This document shows, one piece after another, positions 8,971 to 18,346 of a DNA stretch of 64,000 bases. The stretch is taken from assembly GCA_947624375.1 (NCBI GenBank), contig CANQKD010000004.1, positions 62,001 to 126,000 on the forward strand, written 5' to 3'. The position numbers and the translations under genes were made by a program. The notes beneath the pieces are model-generated. The model saw only the letters and a program-made list of their open reading frames with translations. It had not been told where the DNA came from and searched no databases. The first letter of the stretch is position 1; each line of letters starts with the position of its first letter. This DNA is from an uncultured Clostridia bacterium (GTDB taxonomy: Bacteria; Bacillota; Clostridia; Oscillospirales; Ruminococcaceae).

Positions 8971-9218
8971 AAAAAAGAGCATTATCCGAATTAAGGACGA
9001 ATGCTCGTATAAACCACCTTATTCGCATACGCGGCTCTAGCCGTATATGTTATCCCGTAACGGAGGATGCCGTCGCCGTCTACTTGGGGCAAGCCTTTTC
9101 AGGGCGCAGCTACAAAGTGATGTTCGGTCTGCTCCTACCATTAGCGCCTTTCACCTCACGCGCCTCTCTGAAAACTTTGAAACAGCTTACTGTCTTTGTC
9201 ACAGCCTTTATACATATC
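8971..9218 (-). promoter_or_regulatory. T-box riboswitch leader of ileS (Ile, ATC specifier)
   Basis: The reverse strand carries the T-box consensus as AAGGTGG (9020-9014) followed by the antiterminator bulge region and CGTCCTT. A terminator follows: stem GAGCATT/AATGCTC (9006-9000 with 8983-8977) and a T-run at 8976-8971. Upstream, an AGAGAGG...GGTGAAAGGC region matches stem I, and an ATC codon at 9121-9119 inside GAACATCAC fits an isoleucine specifier. Uncharged tRNA-Ile should favour read-through into ileS. Specifier choice is by eye. Confidence 0.92.
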
Positions 9219-9224
9219 ATATAT

Positions 9225-9253
9225 ATTTTATCACCATTTTTTCTTCTTGTCAA
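9225..9253 (-). promoter_or_regulatory. Sigma-A promoter of the ileS T-box transcript
   Basis: TTGACA (9253-9248), a 17-bp spacer and TAAAAT (9230-9225) on the reverse strand. The predicted start of transcription near 9218 fits the beginning of T-box stem I. Confidence 0.85.
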
Positions 9254-9292
9254 TAGCTGAAAGTTTATTTGCGGCAAATTTTTTTCGCGCTC

Positions 9293-9321
9293 TTGAAAAA
9301 TAATGTCAAATATGTTATGCT
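9293..9321 (+). promoter_or_regulatory. Sigma-A promoter for the HAD hydrolase gene
   Basis: TTGAAA, a 17-bp spacer and TATGCT, about 34 bp upstream of the GTG start at 9355. It is back-to-back with the ileS promoter. Confidence 0.75.
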
Positions 9322-9354
9322 ATAAATGGCACAACTCATAAGGAGCGTAAAACA

Positions 9355-9966
9355 GTGATAAAAAACATCATATTTGATATAGGCATGGTGCTTGTTGATT
9401 TTCGCAAGCGTGAATACTGCAAAGAACTCGGTTTTGACGATTACACAACCGAGCGCATAGTAAAAGGCATAGTTGAAAGACCGTTGTGGAACGAGCTTGA
9501 TATGGGCACAATATCAGAGCAGGATATTTTAGACGACTATATAAGCCGCGAACCCGATATGCGCGCTCAGGCAATGCTTTTTATGAAAGACCTGACCGAG
9601 ATAGTCCACAGCTTTCCCGACAGCCGTGAGTGGCTTTCTGACTTTAAATCAAAGGGCTATAATATATATCTTCTTACCAATTACCCCAAAGATATGTTTG
9701 AGCTTCATAAGAATACTCAGTTTGACTTTATGGACTTTGTCAGCGGATATGTCGTTTCATCGCATATAAATGTTACAAAGCCCGATAAGCGTATTTATGA
9801 ATATCTTCTGCAAAAATATGCTCTTAACGCACAGGAATGTGTGTTTCTTGATGACTTGGAAGCAAACACCGCAGCAGCAGCTTCACTGGGTTTTCATATT
9901 ATAACCGTTACCGACAGGCAGGCTGCAAAGCAAAGCTTAAATAAATTACTACAGCAAAACCAATAA
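9355..9966 (+). CDS. HAD-superfamily hydrolase, subfamily IA (YihX-like)
   Basis: A 203-residue cytoplasmic phosphatase of the haloacid dehalogenase fold. Motif I is FDIGMVLVDF near residues 7-16, motif II is LLTNYP, and the acidic motif IV is VFLDDLEAN near residues 164-172. The DxG form of motif I is typical of YihX-type sugar-phosphate phosphatases, so glucose-1-phosphate-like substrates are possible but unproven. The start is a GTG preceded by AAGGAG at 9 bp. A phospholipase C-like gene follows after 14 bp, probably in one transcript. Confidence 0.88.
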   Translation: MIKNIIFDIGMVLVDFRKREYCKELGFDDYTTERIVKGIVERPLWNELDMGTISEQDILDDYISREPDMRAQAMLFMKDLTEIVHSFPDSREWLSDFKSKGYNIYLLTNYPKDMFELHKNTQFDFMDFVSGYVVSSHINVTKPDKRIYEYLLQKYALNAQECVFLDDLEANTAAAASLGFHIITVTDRQAAKQSLNKLLQQNQ

Positions 9967-9980
9967 AGCGAGGATAACTT

Positions 9981-11117
9981 ATGAGAAAAATGTTTAAAGA
10001 CCGTCTCAGACCCATTATTGCCTATGCATGGAAAAGCCCCACCCACGCCGATATTGTTTCAAAAGCGCTTGAAATTCTAGATAACGACGGCTACCGTGAG
10101 CAGCATGACTTTTTCGCCGCATATGCAGATATTCTTACCGAATATGCCACCGTGCCCGACAGAAAAGGTGATACCGACAAGGGCAAGGGCTACCACTATT
10201 ATTGCGCCAAAAACGTTCATGGCAAGCGCGCAGTGCCGACCGAAAGCGGCTATTATAAGTCGGGCAAAAATGCCACTGCTCCCGCCAGGTACTCACGCTC
10301 AGCACGCAGCATTTTTGAAGATGAATATCAGCTTGCACTGACATTCTATGCCTTAGGCGGCGCGGAAAATATCGCCGTTTCTATGCAGTATGTCGGCAGG
10401 TGTATGCATATGATATCCGATGTCTGCTGTACGCCGCATACCACCGACCTTACGCTGACTTCTTCAAAAAGCGGCAGGCATAAGCTCTTTGAGCAGTACG
10501 CGCGCGATATATATCCTCGTTTTCATGCTCAAAACGGCTTTGACAGCATATACAGCCGTCACCTTGAAGAAAGCATTGTAGGCGAGCATATGAACGACCT
10601 TGCCGCCATGTCCGCCGGGTATTATGATCTTCTTATAAAAGCCAGAAAGCCCGTAGTTCTTGACAGCGCCATTGAAAATATGCTATGCCTTGCCCAGCGA
10701 AGCTGCGCCGCATTTTTGCTGAGGTTTTATAAAGATTCGGCGAACAAAGAGCTTGCACTCCAAAGCGGCAAGAAGTATTATATCCGCAGCGCCGCAAACG
10801 GCAGGTATCTTTCGAGCAAAGGCTGTTTCAAAAGCGGTGTGAGCCTCTCCCAGACAGCAGAAAAACTTATACTTACCGCAAATTCACAAGGTTTTTATGA
10901 ACTTGAATTTGAAAGCGGCTGTAAACTTTCTCTTGCCAAAATTCAAAGTGCTATGAATGAACTGAAAATAGGCAAGACCGCAAACGGCTATCGCATACTT
11001 ACGGGCACTTCGCACTTTATAAACGCAGTAACAGGTGCAAAAAACGGCTGTGTCTACAGCAGGCTGTATGACCCCGACGACCTTTTCCAGTGCTGGATAT
11101 TTGAAAAGACTGAATAA
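9981..11117 (+). CDS. Zinc-dependent phospholipase C-like protein with C-terminal trefoil-like domain
   Basis: A 378-residue protein whose first ~260 residues match the all-helical zinc phospholipase C / alpha-toxin catalytic domain. Likely zinc ligands are H22, a D and H in the PDRKGD...GYHYY segment, and the tandem HMISD...CTPH and RHKLFE motifs, whose H-x3-D-x5-H and H-x3-E spacings match alpha-toxin. The last ~115 residues (GKKYYIRSAANGRYLSS onward) look like a ricin/fascin-type beta-trefoil rather than the PLAT domain of alpha-toxin. Odd point: there is no signal peptide, although the family normally needs a processed N-terminal tryptophan as a zinc ligand. Cytosolic function or non-classical export is therefore open. 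Confidence 0.72.
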   Translation: MRKMFKDRLRPIIAYAWKSPTHADIVSKALEILDNDGYREQHDFFAAYADILTEYATVPDRKGDTDKGKGYHYYCAKNVHGKRAVPTESGYYKSGKNATAPARYSRSARSIFEDEYQLALTFYALGGAENIAVSMQYVGRCMHMISDVCCTPHTTDLTLTSSKSGRHKLFEQYARDIYPRFHAQNGFDSIYSRHLEESIVGEHMNDLAAMSAGYYDLLIKARKPVVLDSAIENMLCLAQRSCAAFLLRFYKDSANKELALQSGKKYYIRSAANGRYLSSKGCFKSGVSLSQTAEKLILTANSQGFYELEFESGCKLSLAKIQSAMNELKIGKTANGYRILTGTSHFINAVTGAKNGCVYSRLYDPDDLFQCWIFEKTE

Positions 11118-11124
11118 AAACTTA

Positions 11125-11157
11125 CCCTGCCGACTATGTTGCCGACAGGGTATTTTG
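11125..11157. terminator. Terminator between converging genes
   Basis: CCCTG/CAGGG stem with an imperfect inner extension, followed by TATTTTGTT on the forward strand; it lies just past both converging stop codons. Confidence 0.6.
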
Positions 11158-12219
11158 TTACTTGTTTCTGAAATTATGTATGCTGTGCAGGAAAAGCACC
11201 GTAATCATTATTATCAGCATGAAGAAAAATGCGAACATCACACGTGAGTAACTTTTAGCCTCTTCTACCTTTTCTGCCTGCGCCCGTGAGCTTGCATCGG
11301 GGTCTATTATCCACGTCGTGAATGTGTGGCTCGTTATTTCTTTGTCCAGCTGTTCAAATATCAGCGCGTGCCCGTCAGCATTCGGGTGAATGTCAAGGCT
11401 GCCTATATTCGTAAGCTCCTTGTTTCTGCCCTCAAACGCCGCCGCAATGTCAACAACAACATATCTGTCGTTGCCGTCGCTCCCTGCCGCCTTGTTTTTG
11501 ATTATCTCATTTATCTTGCCTATAGCATCAGCGGCTATCTCGTCTATCATCGGTATCTGTTCAAATTCCTCAAACGGGTCGTATATCGTGTTTATGACCA
11601 CCAGCGCTTCGGGGTTCAATTGCCGCAGCCGCAAAATAAGATTTTCAAAGTCAGTTTCAAAACCAGTTATAGCTTCCTCGGTCTTTTCGGGCAAGGTTGA
11701 AAGAATTTGAGCGATTTTAAGTGGATCAATATTCAAAGAGCCTTCGGGCGGCGCTTGCTGAGAGCTGTCTTCGCTGTCTTCAGTGCTTTCGCTGTCTGTA
11801 GGGGCAGTGTCTTCCAGCATACCGAGCAAAACGTGCAAAAGGTCGTTCCCACCTATCGAGATAAGTATAGTGTCAGATGTTTTTACGTGTTTTGAAACTT
11901 CGGTATCTGAAAGCAGATCCAAAAGATCTGCCGTAGTCGCGCCCGAAACAGCATCGTTAAAGTAATTTCCCTCAGCTTCAAGAGCGTATTTTTCAGCCAG
12001 CTTGTTTGCGTATGATGCGGTGTTGTAGCACGGCTCGTTTTCGCGCACGTAGCCTTCAAGCCCGTAACCTGCCGCGATAGAATCGCCAAGCACGGTCATT
12101 CTGAAAGGCGTGTTTTGTGATATTTCTTTCAGATTGTTATCCGCGGCAGCCGAAACAGCAAAACAAAACATCATTGCCGCAGCTGACAGAGCCGAGATCA
12201 CCCTTTTTACAAATTTCAT
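11158..12219 (-). CDS. Membrane-anchored SGNH/GDSL hydrolase
   Basis: A 353-residue extracytoplasmic esterase/lipase-fold protein. An N-terminal signal peptide (FVKRVISALSAAAMMFCFAVSAAA) precedes block I GDSIAAGYGL and block III GGND; a DIHPNADGH sequence near residue 300 supplies the Asp/His of the triad. A serine/glutamate-rich insert occupies about residues 138-160. The C-terminus carries one transmembrane helix (VMFAFFFMLIIMITVLFL), so the enzyme is anchored outside the membrane; a glycan or lipid deacylase role is likely but the substrate is unknown. The start at 12219 was chosen because GGAG precedes it by 9 bp and it begins the signal peptide. Confidence 0.87.
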   Translation of the reverse strand: MKFVKRVISALSAAAMMFCFAVSAAADNNLKEISQNTPFRMTVLGDSIAAGYGLEGYVRENEPCYNTASYANKLAEKYALEAEGNYFNDAVSGATTADLLDLLSDTEVSKHVKTSDTILISIGGNDLLHVLLGMLEDTAPTDSESTEDSEDSSQQAPPEGSLNIDPLKIAQILSTLPEKTEEAITGFETDFENLILRLRQLNPEALVVINTIYDPFEEFEQIPMIDEIAADAIGKINEIIKNKAAGSDGNDRYVVVDIAAAFEGRNKELTNIGSLDIHPNADGHALIFEQLDKEITSHTFTTWIIDPDASSRAQAEKVEEAKSYSRVMFAFFFMLIIMITVLFLHSIHNFRNK

Positions 12220-12277
12220 AAATATATCTCCATATCCGATATAAATTTCAGCTTTATTATTTGTACTATCACAATGT

Positions 12278-12306
12278 ATTATAACACAGTATTGAGTAAA
12301 ATGCAA
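12278..12306 (-). promoter_or_regulatory. Sigma-A promoter of the SGNH hydrolase gene
   Basis: TTGCAT (12306-12301), 17-bp spacer, TATAAT (12283-12278) on the reverse strand, about 60 bp upstream of the start codon. Confidence 0.78.
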
Positions 12307-12350
12307 GTAATGCACCGCAGGCTGATAATAAAATATTTACAAAATAATTA

Positions 12351-12379
12351 TTGTAAATATATGAATTATACTGTATAAT
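12351..12379 (+). promoter_or_regulatory. Sigma-A promoter of the ABC-F gene
   Basis: TTGTAA, 17-bp spacer, TATAAT, about 38 bp upstream of the ATG at 12417. Confidence 0.75.
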
Positions 12380-12416
12380 ATATTTAAGTACATTTTAGGA
12401 CGGTAAAATTTCTGAT

Positions 12417-14342
12417 ATGATAGTTAGTGTTGAAAATATTTATAAATACTACAATGGCGAACCGCTGCTGAAAAATGTTTCTTTCACCGTTGAAGATAAG
12501 GAAAGAATAGGCATTATAGGCGTAAACGGCTGCGGAAAGTCAACGCTTCTGCGTATTCTTACAGGCGAAGAGACCTTTGATAAAACGCCCGACGGAAAGG
12601 GAAGCGTTACGGTATCTTCAAACAAGACCATAGGTATATTAAAGCAAAACAGAGGTCTTGACAGCGATGAAAGCATAATAGGCGAGATGAAAAAGCCATT
12701 TGCCGCCCTTTATGGCATATTGCAGCGCATGAAAGAGCTTGAGGGGCAGATGGTCACGCTGCACGGCGCAGAGTTCGAACAGGTAAGCGCGGAATATTCA
12801 GAGCTCTCAGCGTATTTTGAGGCTATGGACGGCTACCGCATAGACGTTCGTATAAACACCGTGCTCTGGGGCATGGGCTTTGGCGAAGTTTCACGCGACA
12901 GGAAGATCTCTACCCTCAGCGGCGGCGAAAAAACGCGCCTTGCCCTTGCAAAACTGTTGATAGAACAGCCCGACCTGCTTATACTTGACGAGCCTACAAA
13001 TCACCTTGATATGGCAACACTGCGCTGGCTGGAAGATCATCTGAAAAGCTACAAAGGCGCAATACTCGTGGTATCGCACGACAGATATTTTCTTGATAAG
13101 CTTGTCGGCAGGATATTTGAGATACATAAAGGCAGCCTGCGCACTTACAAGGGCAACTACAGCGCATATGCAACCCAGAAAAAGATGAACACCGAGCGGC
13201 AGAGCAAGGAATATGAGCTCCAGCAAAAAGAAATTGCCAAGCTGGAGGACTTTATTGTAAGGCATAAGGTAAGGGCGACTAGCGCAAAGGCGGCGAAATC
13301 AAAGCAGCACTCCCTTGACAGGATAGAGCGTGTGGAAAAGCCAGATGAAAGTGTAAGAATACCCAAAATATCGCTTGAATATGACATAACGCCGCCAAAA
13401 GAACTGCTTTCGGTCGAGGGGTGCGAGCTGTGTGTAGGCACTGGTGATAAGCGCAGACTCATAGCCGAAAATATCAGCTTTAATGTCCGCAGAGGGGAAA
13501 AGGTCGCGTTTGTTGGTGTGAACGGTGCTGGCAAAACATCTCTGCTCAAACTTGTGCAGGGCATTATCCCTCACGAAAAAGGGCGTATAAAGTGGGCGCC
13601 CAACGTTAAACTATCGTATTTTGAGCAGGAGCATAACTACCTGCATATGGGTCTTACCGCCTTTGAGGAGATACAAAACCGATATCCCTCAATGAGTGGG
13701 CTGCTTATACGCAAAAGCCTCGCGGCGGTGCTGCTTACCGGCGAAGATGTCTTCAAGCCTATAAGCGTTCTCAGCGGCGGCGAAAGGGCAAAGCTGTGCT
13801 TTTGTATCATGTCTCTCAACCGCGGCAACGTGCTTATTCTTGACGAGCCCACCAACCACCTCGATATTGATTCTATGGAAGTGCTTGAAGATGCGCTGAA
13901 ACAGTTTGACGGTACTATTATTTTAGTATCGCACGACAGATATCTTCTTTCAAAAGTAGCATCAAAAATTTTCGAGATAGACGGCGGCGTGCTGCATGAA
14001 TACAGCGGCGGATATGAATTTTATGAGACCGCCAAGGCTTTGCAGGAAGAAGCGCAGATCGAAAATAAACAAAAGCCGGCAGATGTAAAACCCGTAAAAG
14101 AAAACAGCGGCTACAGAACACGTCAGCAGAGAGCGGAAGATGCTAAAAAGCGGCAGAGAATATCGGCGGTAGAAAAAGAGATAGAGCAGATAGAAAATGC
14201 TATTTCGCAGCTGGAGCAGCAGATAGCCGACGAGAAAAACGCATCTGATTTTGAGCTTATAACCTCGCTTTGTTCTCAGTTGGAGGAGCAGAAAAATGCT
14301 CTTGACGAAAAAATGGAAGAATGGGCGCAGCTGGACAGTTGA
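12417..14342 (+). CDS. ABC-F family ATPase (translation factor type)
   Basis: A 641-residue soluble protein with two ABC ATPase domains and no membrane segments. Walker A motifs are GVNGCGKS (about residues 35-42) and GVNGAGKT (about 366-373); signatures are LSGGEKTRLA and LSGGERAKL; both Walker B regions read LLILDEPTNHLD or LILDEPTNHLD. The linker between domains is basic and the last ~80 residues form a coiled coil, as in Uup/EttA/YdiF-like proteins that bind the ribosomal E site. Resistance-type ABC-F proteins share this layout, so antibiotic protection cannot be excluded from sequence alone. The ribosome-binding site is weak. Confidence 0.93.
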   Translation: MIVSVENIYKYYNGEPLLKNVSFTVEDKERIGIIGVNGCGKSTLLRILTGEETFDKTPDGKGSVTVSSNKTIGILKQNRGLDSDESIIGEMKKPFAALYGILQRMKELEGQMVTLHGAEFEQVSAEYSELSAYFEAMDGYRIDVRINTVLWGMGFGEVSRDRKISTLSGGEKTRLALAKLLIEQPDLLILDEPTNHLDMATLRWLEDHLKSYKGAILVVSHDRYFLDKLVGRIFEIHKGSLRTYKGNYSAYATQKKMNTERQSKEYELQQKEIAKLEDFIVRHKVRATSAKAAKSKQHSLDRIERVEKPDESVRIPKISLEYDITPPKELLSVEGCELCVGTGDKRRLIAENISFNVRRGEKVAFVGVNGAGKTSLLKLVQGIIPHEKGRIKWAPNVKLSYFEQEHNYLHMGLTAFEEIQNRYPSMSGLLIRKSLAAVLLTGEDVFKPISVLSGGERAKLCFCIMSLNRGNVLILDEPTNHLDIDSMEVLEDALKQFDGTIILVSHDRYLLSKVASKIFEIDGGVLHEYSGGYEFYETAKALQEEAQIENKQKPADVKPVKENSGYRTRQQRAEDAKKRQRISAVEKEIEQIENAISQLEQQIADEKNASDFELITSLCSQLEEQKNALDEKMEEWAQLDS

Positions 14343-14367
14343 CAAATCGGAATTTAAGTGATATAAT
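14339..14367 (+). promoter_or_regulatory. Consensus sigma-A promoter of the AraC/HAAS/DUF4097 operon
   Basis: A perfect TTGACA, 17-bp spacer and TATAAT. The -35 box overlaps the stop codon of the ABC-F gene. The ~85-nt leader before the AraC gene contains no obvious terminator. Confidence 0.88.
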
Positions 14368-14460
14368 TATATGAAACAGTAATTTTTTGCTTGAAATAAA
14401 ATATTAAAGAAAGGTAAACGGTCGCTTAGCATAAGGTTAAGTGGCAACGTGGTGAGTGTG

Positions 14461-15285
14461 ATGAATGATTTTTCGTATTCAATACTAAGCGCTGAAACTC
14501 AGCTTCCGTTCTATGTTGTCGGCATAGGTTCTATCGACAGGGAATACCATGTTAAGCGCGACGACGGTTATCCGTACCATCAGATAATATATACAGTAAG
14601 AGGAGAGGGCGTTCTCCGCGTTGACGGTGAGGAGTATGAGATAAAGCCCGGTTACGGCTATTATCTTCCCAAAAACGTTCCGCACGAATATTTTACAGAG
14701 CTTGATGTGTGGGAGAACCATTGGGTCGTGTTTGACGGCTACGGCGTTGAGGACGTGCTTAAACTTATGCATTTTGAGCAGGCAAAAGTGTTCAAAATAT
14801 CCGATCTTTCAGTGCCCGAGGTGCTTTTCAAAAAGATGCTGTATCTTTTGAAATCGGATTATTTTTACAGCGGTTATCAGTGCTCGGCGCTGTTGTATCA
14901 GTATCTTCTAGAACTTAACAGGTATGTAAACTTGCAGACCGCCGCGCAGGATACCAATAAACTTTTGCAGCTCAAACCCGTTATTGATTTTATAGATGAA
15001 AATTACGGCAGAGATATAACCTTGCAGGAACTTGCCAAAATAATAAACCTCTCGCCGCAGTATCTTTGCAGACTTTTCAAAGAATGTTACGATATGCGCC
15101 CATTTGAGTATATCGCAAGAAAAAGGATACAGCAGGCAAAAAATCTTCTCATATCTGAAAATATCTCGGTAAATGAAATATCGTCAAGAGTGGGCTATAA
15201 TGATTGCAGCTACTTCTGCGCGGTGTTCAAAAAGCACGAAATGCTTTCACCTGTGGAATTCAGATCATTCCACAAAAAAGCATAG
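14461..15285 (+). CDS. AraC-family regulator with N-terminal cupin domain
   Basis: A 274-residue transcription factor. Residues ~20-120 form a cupin-type sensing domain (HQIIYTVRGEGVL, then a PGYGYYLPKNVPHEY segment), typical of sugar-responsive AraC proteins of gut Firmicutes. The C-terminal ~100 residues hold two helix-turn-helix motifs: ITLQELAKIINLSPQYLCRLFK and ISVNEISSRVGY...YFCAVFKK. The start could also be GTG 14449 (four codons longer); ATG 14461 is preferred, with GGTGAG close upstream. It is followed after 21 bp by a HAAS-domain membrane protein and a DUF4097 protein, which may be its targets. No sugar-utilisation genes are adjacent. Confidence 0.88.
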   Translation: MNDFSYSILSAETQLPFYVVGIGSIDREYHVKRDDGYPYHQIIYTVRGEGVLRVDGEEYEIKPGYGYYLPKNVPHEYFTELDVWENHWVVFDGYGVEDVLKLMHFEQAKVFKISDLSVPEVLFKKMLYLLKSDYFYSGYQCSALLYQYLLELNRYVNLQTAAQDTNKLLQLKPVIDFIDENYGRDITLQELAKIINLSPQYLCRLFKECYDMRPFEYIARKRIQQAKNLLISENISVNEISSRVGYNDCSYFCAVFKKHEMLSPVEFRSFHKKA

Positions 15286-15306
15286 TAACAGATCACGGAG
15301 AACGAT

Positions 15307-16086
15307 ATGGACAGAAAAGAGTACATAAAAAGGGTAATGCCCATAATAAAAGAACTCGGCGATGAAAAGGCGGATATGGTGCTTGATAAGATAGCGGCAT
15401 ATCTTGTTGATGCAGGCGAGGAAAACGAAGCTGCCGCTCTTAACGCTTTGGGTATACCGGAGCTTTTTGCAAGAAAGTTTACTCACAGCGGCGGCGAATA
15501 TGAGATACCTCCGTTTTCGGGCGATCCCAGAAAGCAGACTGCCCCGAAGATAAAAACGCAGGCAGATCATGAAGATGCAAAACCTATAGAAAATACCGAG
15601 CAGCCGCAGCCTTCTGCACCTGCCCCCTCCGCACAGCCAGAACATAAACCTGCGCAGCCTAAATATACCCCCGTGCAGCCAAAAACAGAGCCCATTCGCA
15701 GACAACCCCCTCAGACCGATAACAAAAAAGCGGTAATAGTGCTTGCGATATTAGTGCTCACATCACCGCTGTGGCTGGGCTTTATGGCAATATTCTGCGC
15801 CATAGCGCTGGTGTTTGTTATAGCGGTGGTCATTATGCTTCTTGTAATGACTGTCGGCGGAGCGGCTCTGACCGTTTTCGGCGTTATAAGAATAGTTTCA
15901 CTTTTGCCGGTAGGTCTTGTAATGATAGGCTCGGGGCTTTTGCTGCTCGGACTTTCAGGCATAGCGTTCATACCGCTTCTGAACGTCTGCCTCAATACGC
16001 TGAGCGATACCGTTCGTGATATACGCGTGTTTGTAAAGCGTATTATCTCCATAGCTTTTGAAAGCAAAGCGGAGGTGAGCCGATGA
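15307..16086 (+). CDS. HAAS-domain (DUF1700-like) membrane protein
   Basis: A 259-residue protein. Residues 1-60 form a helical HAAS/DUF1700-like domain (MDRKEYIKRV...LNALGIPELFARKF). A proline- and glutamine-rich linker spans about residues 75-138, followed by at least three transmembrane segments (about 140-240) rich in V, I and L, and a short amphipathic tail. HAAS domains usually occur with PadR regulators and DUF4097 proteins in envelope-stress modules; here the neighbouring regulator is AraC-type. CGGAGA lies about 8 bp before the ATG. The stop overlaps the DUF4097 start (ATGA), which implies coupled synthesis. Confidence 0.78.
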   Translation: MDRKEYIKRVMPIIKELGDEKADMVLDKIAAYLVDAGEENEAAALNALGIPELFARKFTHSGGEYEIPPFSGDPRKQTAPKIKTQADHEDAKPIENTEQPQPSAPAPSAQPEHKPAQPKYTPVQPKTEPIRRQPPQTDNKKAVIVLAILVLTSPLWLGFMAIFCAIALVFVIAVVIMLLVMTVGGAALTVFGVIRIVSLLPVGLVMIGSGLLLLGLSGIAFIPLLNVCLNTLSDTVRDIRVFVKRIISIAFESKAEVSR

Positions 16087-16958
16087 ACAGCAGTATGTCT
16101 TTAAGAACTAAAATTTCTTTAGTGGTAATGATAGCAGGCGGTCTTATATTTTTGATAGGTATCGCATCGCTCTTGGCAGGAAAACCTGATTCGCGCTATA
16201 AGCTTGAAAGCTATGAAAATTCCGCGCAGTCCGCCGATATTAAAAGTGCAGAGATAAACATAGGCTACGGCAAGGTCAATATTTCCTCGGGTACGAAGTT
16301 TGAGATCAAGTGTACAAACGTTGATACCGAGAAACTTGAATGTAAAATAACAAGCAATATTCTGCATATTGATTATAATGTTGATCTTATAGAAAGTATG
16401 TATATGGGCAAGGGTGACGGTATAGATACCGTTTTTGATATAACCCTGCCGCAAAAACTGCTTGAAGAAGTAAGCTTTACCCAAAACTGCGGAAACGTCA
16501 GTATAAAGGGCGTTACCTGCAATACTTTTTCGCTGTCGTCTTCAAGAGGCGATATATTGCTCAATGGCGTTTCAGCCAACCACAGTACAAAATTTGACCT
16601 TGGCAGCGGCAAGTGTGAGATAAATTCATGTACCCTGCAAAGCCCTGAAATAAAAGGCGGTCTTGGCAACTGCTCAATAGTAAAGTCGCGAATATCCTCA
16701 ATGACTTACAACGGCTCTTTTGGAGATATGGATATAACAGGCTGTGTGCTTTCGGGCAATACAAAGCTTGACTGCGGTATGTCGGATACAAAAGTATCGC
16801 TTACGGGCGGCGAGAGCGGCTATGGTTTTTCGTTTGACAAAGGCTTCGGCGATATTACGGTCTTTGGTCAGAAGTACACAAAATACGACGGCACAGCAGG
16901 CGGCAGCCTTATTATGGTAAGCAACAGCTTTGGTGATGTCATCATAAGCAGCAACTAA
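16083..16958 (+). CDS. DUF4097 family beta-strand repeat protein, membrane anchored
   Basis: A 291-residue protein with an N-terminal uncleaved transmembrane segment (about residues 11-31) and an extracellular part made of short repeating strands with G-D-I/V-x-I turns (for example SSRGDILLNG, GSFGDMDITG, GFGDITVFG). That pattern is characteristic of DUF4097, a right-handed beta-helix/adhesin-like domain (Pfam) seen downstream of DUF1700/HAAS proteins, including in LiaG-type envelope-stress modules. Function is unknown. It is the last gene of the operon, with a strong terminator 16 bp after its stop. Confidence 0.82.
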   Translation: MNSSMSLRTKISLVVMIAGGLIFLIGIASLLAGKPDSRYKLESYENSAQSADIKSAEINIGYGKVNISSGTKFEIKCTNVDTEKLECKITSNILHIDYNVDLIESMYMGKGDGIDTVFDITLPQKLLEEVSFTQNCGNVSIKGVTCNTFSLSSSRGDILLNGVSANHSTKFDLGSGKCEINSCTLQSPEIKGGLGNCSIVKSRISSMTYNGSFGDMDITGCVLSGNTKLDCGMSDTKVSLTGGESGYGFSFDKGFGDITVFGQKYTKYDGTAGGSLIMVSNSFGDVIISSN

Positions 16959-16974
16959 GCGTATAATAAAAATT

Positions 16975-17005
16975 CAAGTCGGAACATATGCTCCGACTTG
17001 TTTTT

Positions 17006-17007
<2 letters not shown>
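16975..17007. terminator. Terminator shared by the DUF4097 operon and enolase
   Basis: Nine-bp perfect stem CAAGTCGGA/TCCGACTTG with an 8-nt loop followed by seven T residues; it ends where the converging enolase gene stops. Confidence 0.9.

Positions 17008-18346
<1,339 letters not shown>

Noticed and set aside
9047-9256. Forward ORF of 69 codons
   Set aside because: It is antisense to the conserved T-box leader of ileS and its promoter, so the open frame is incidental.
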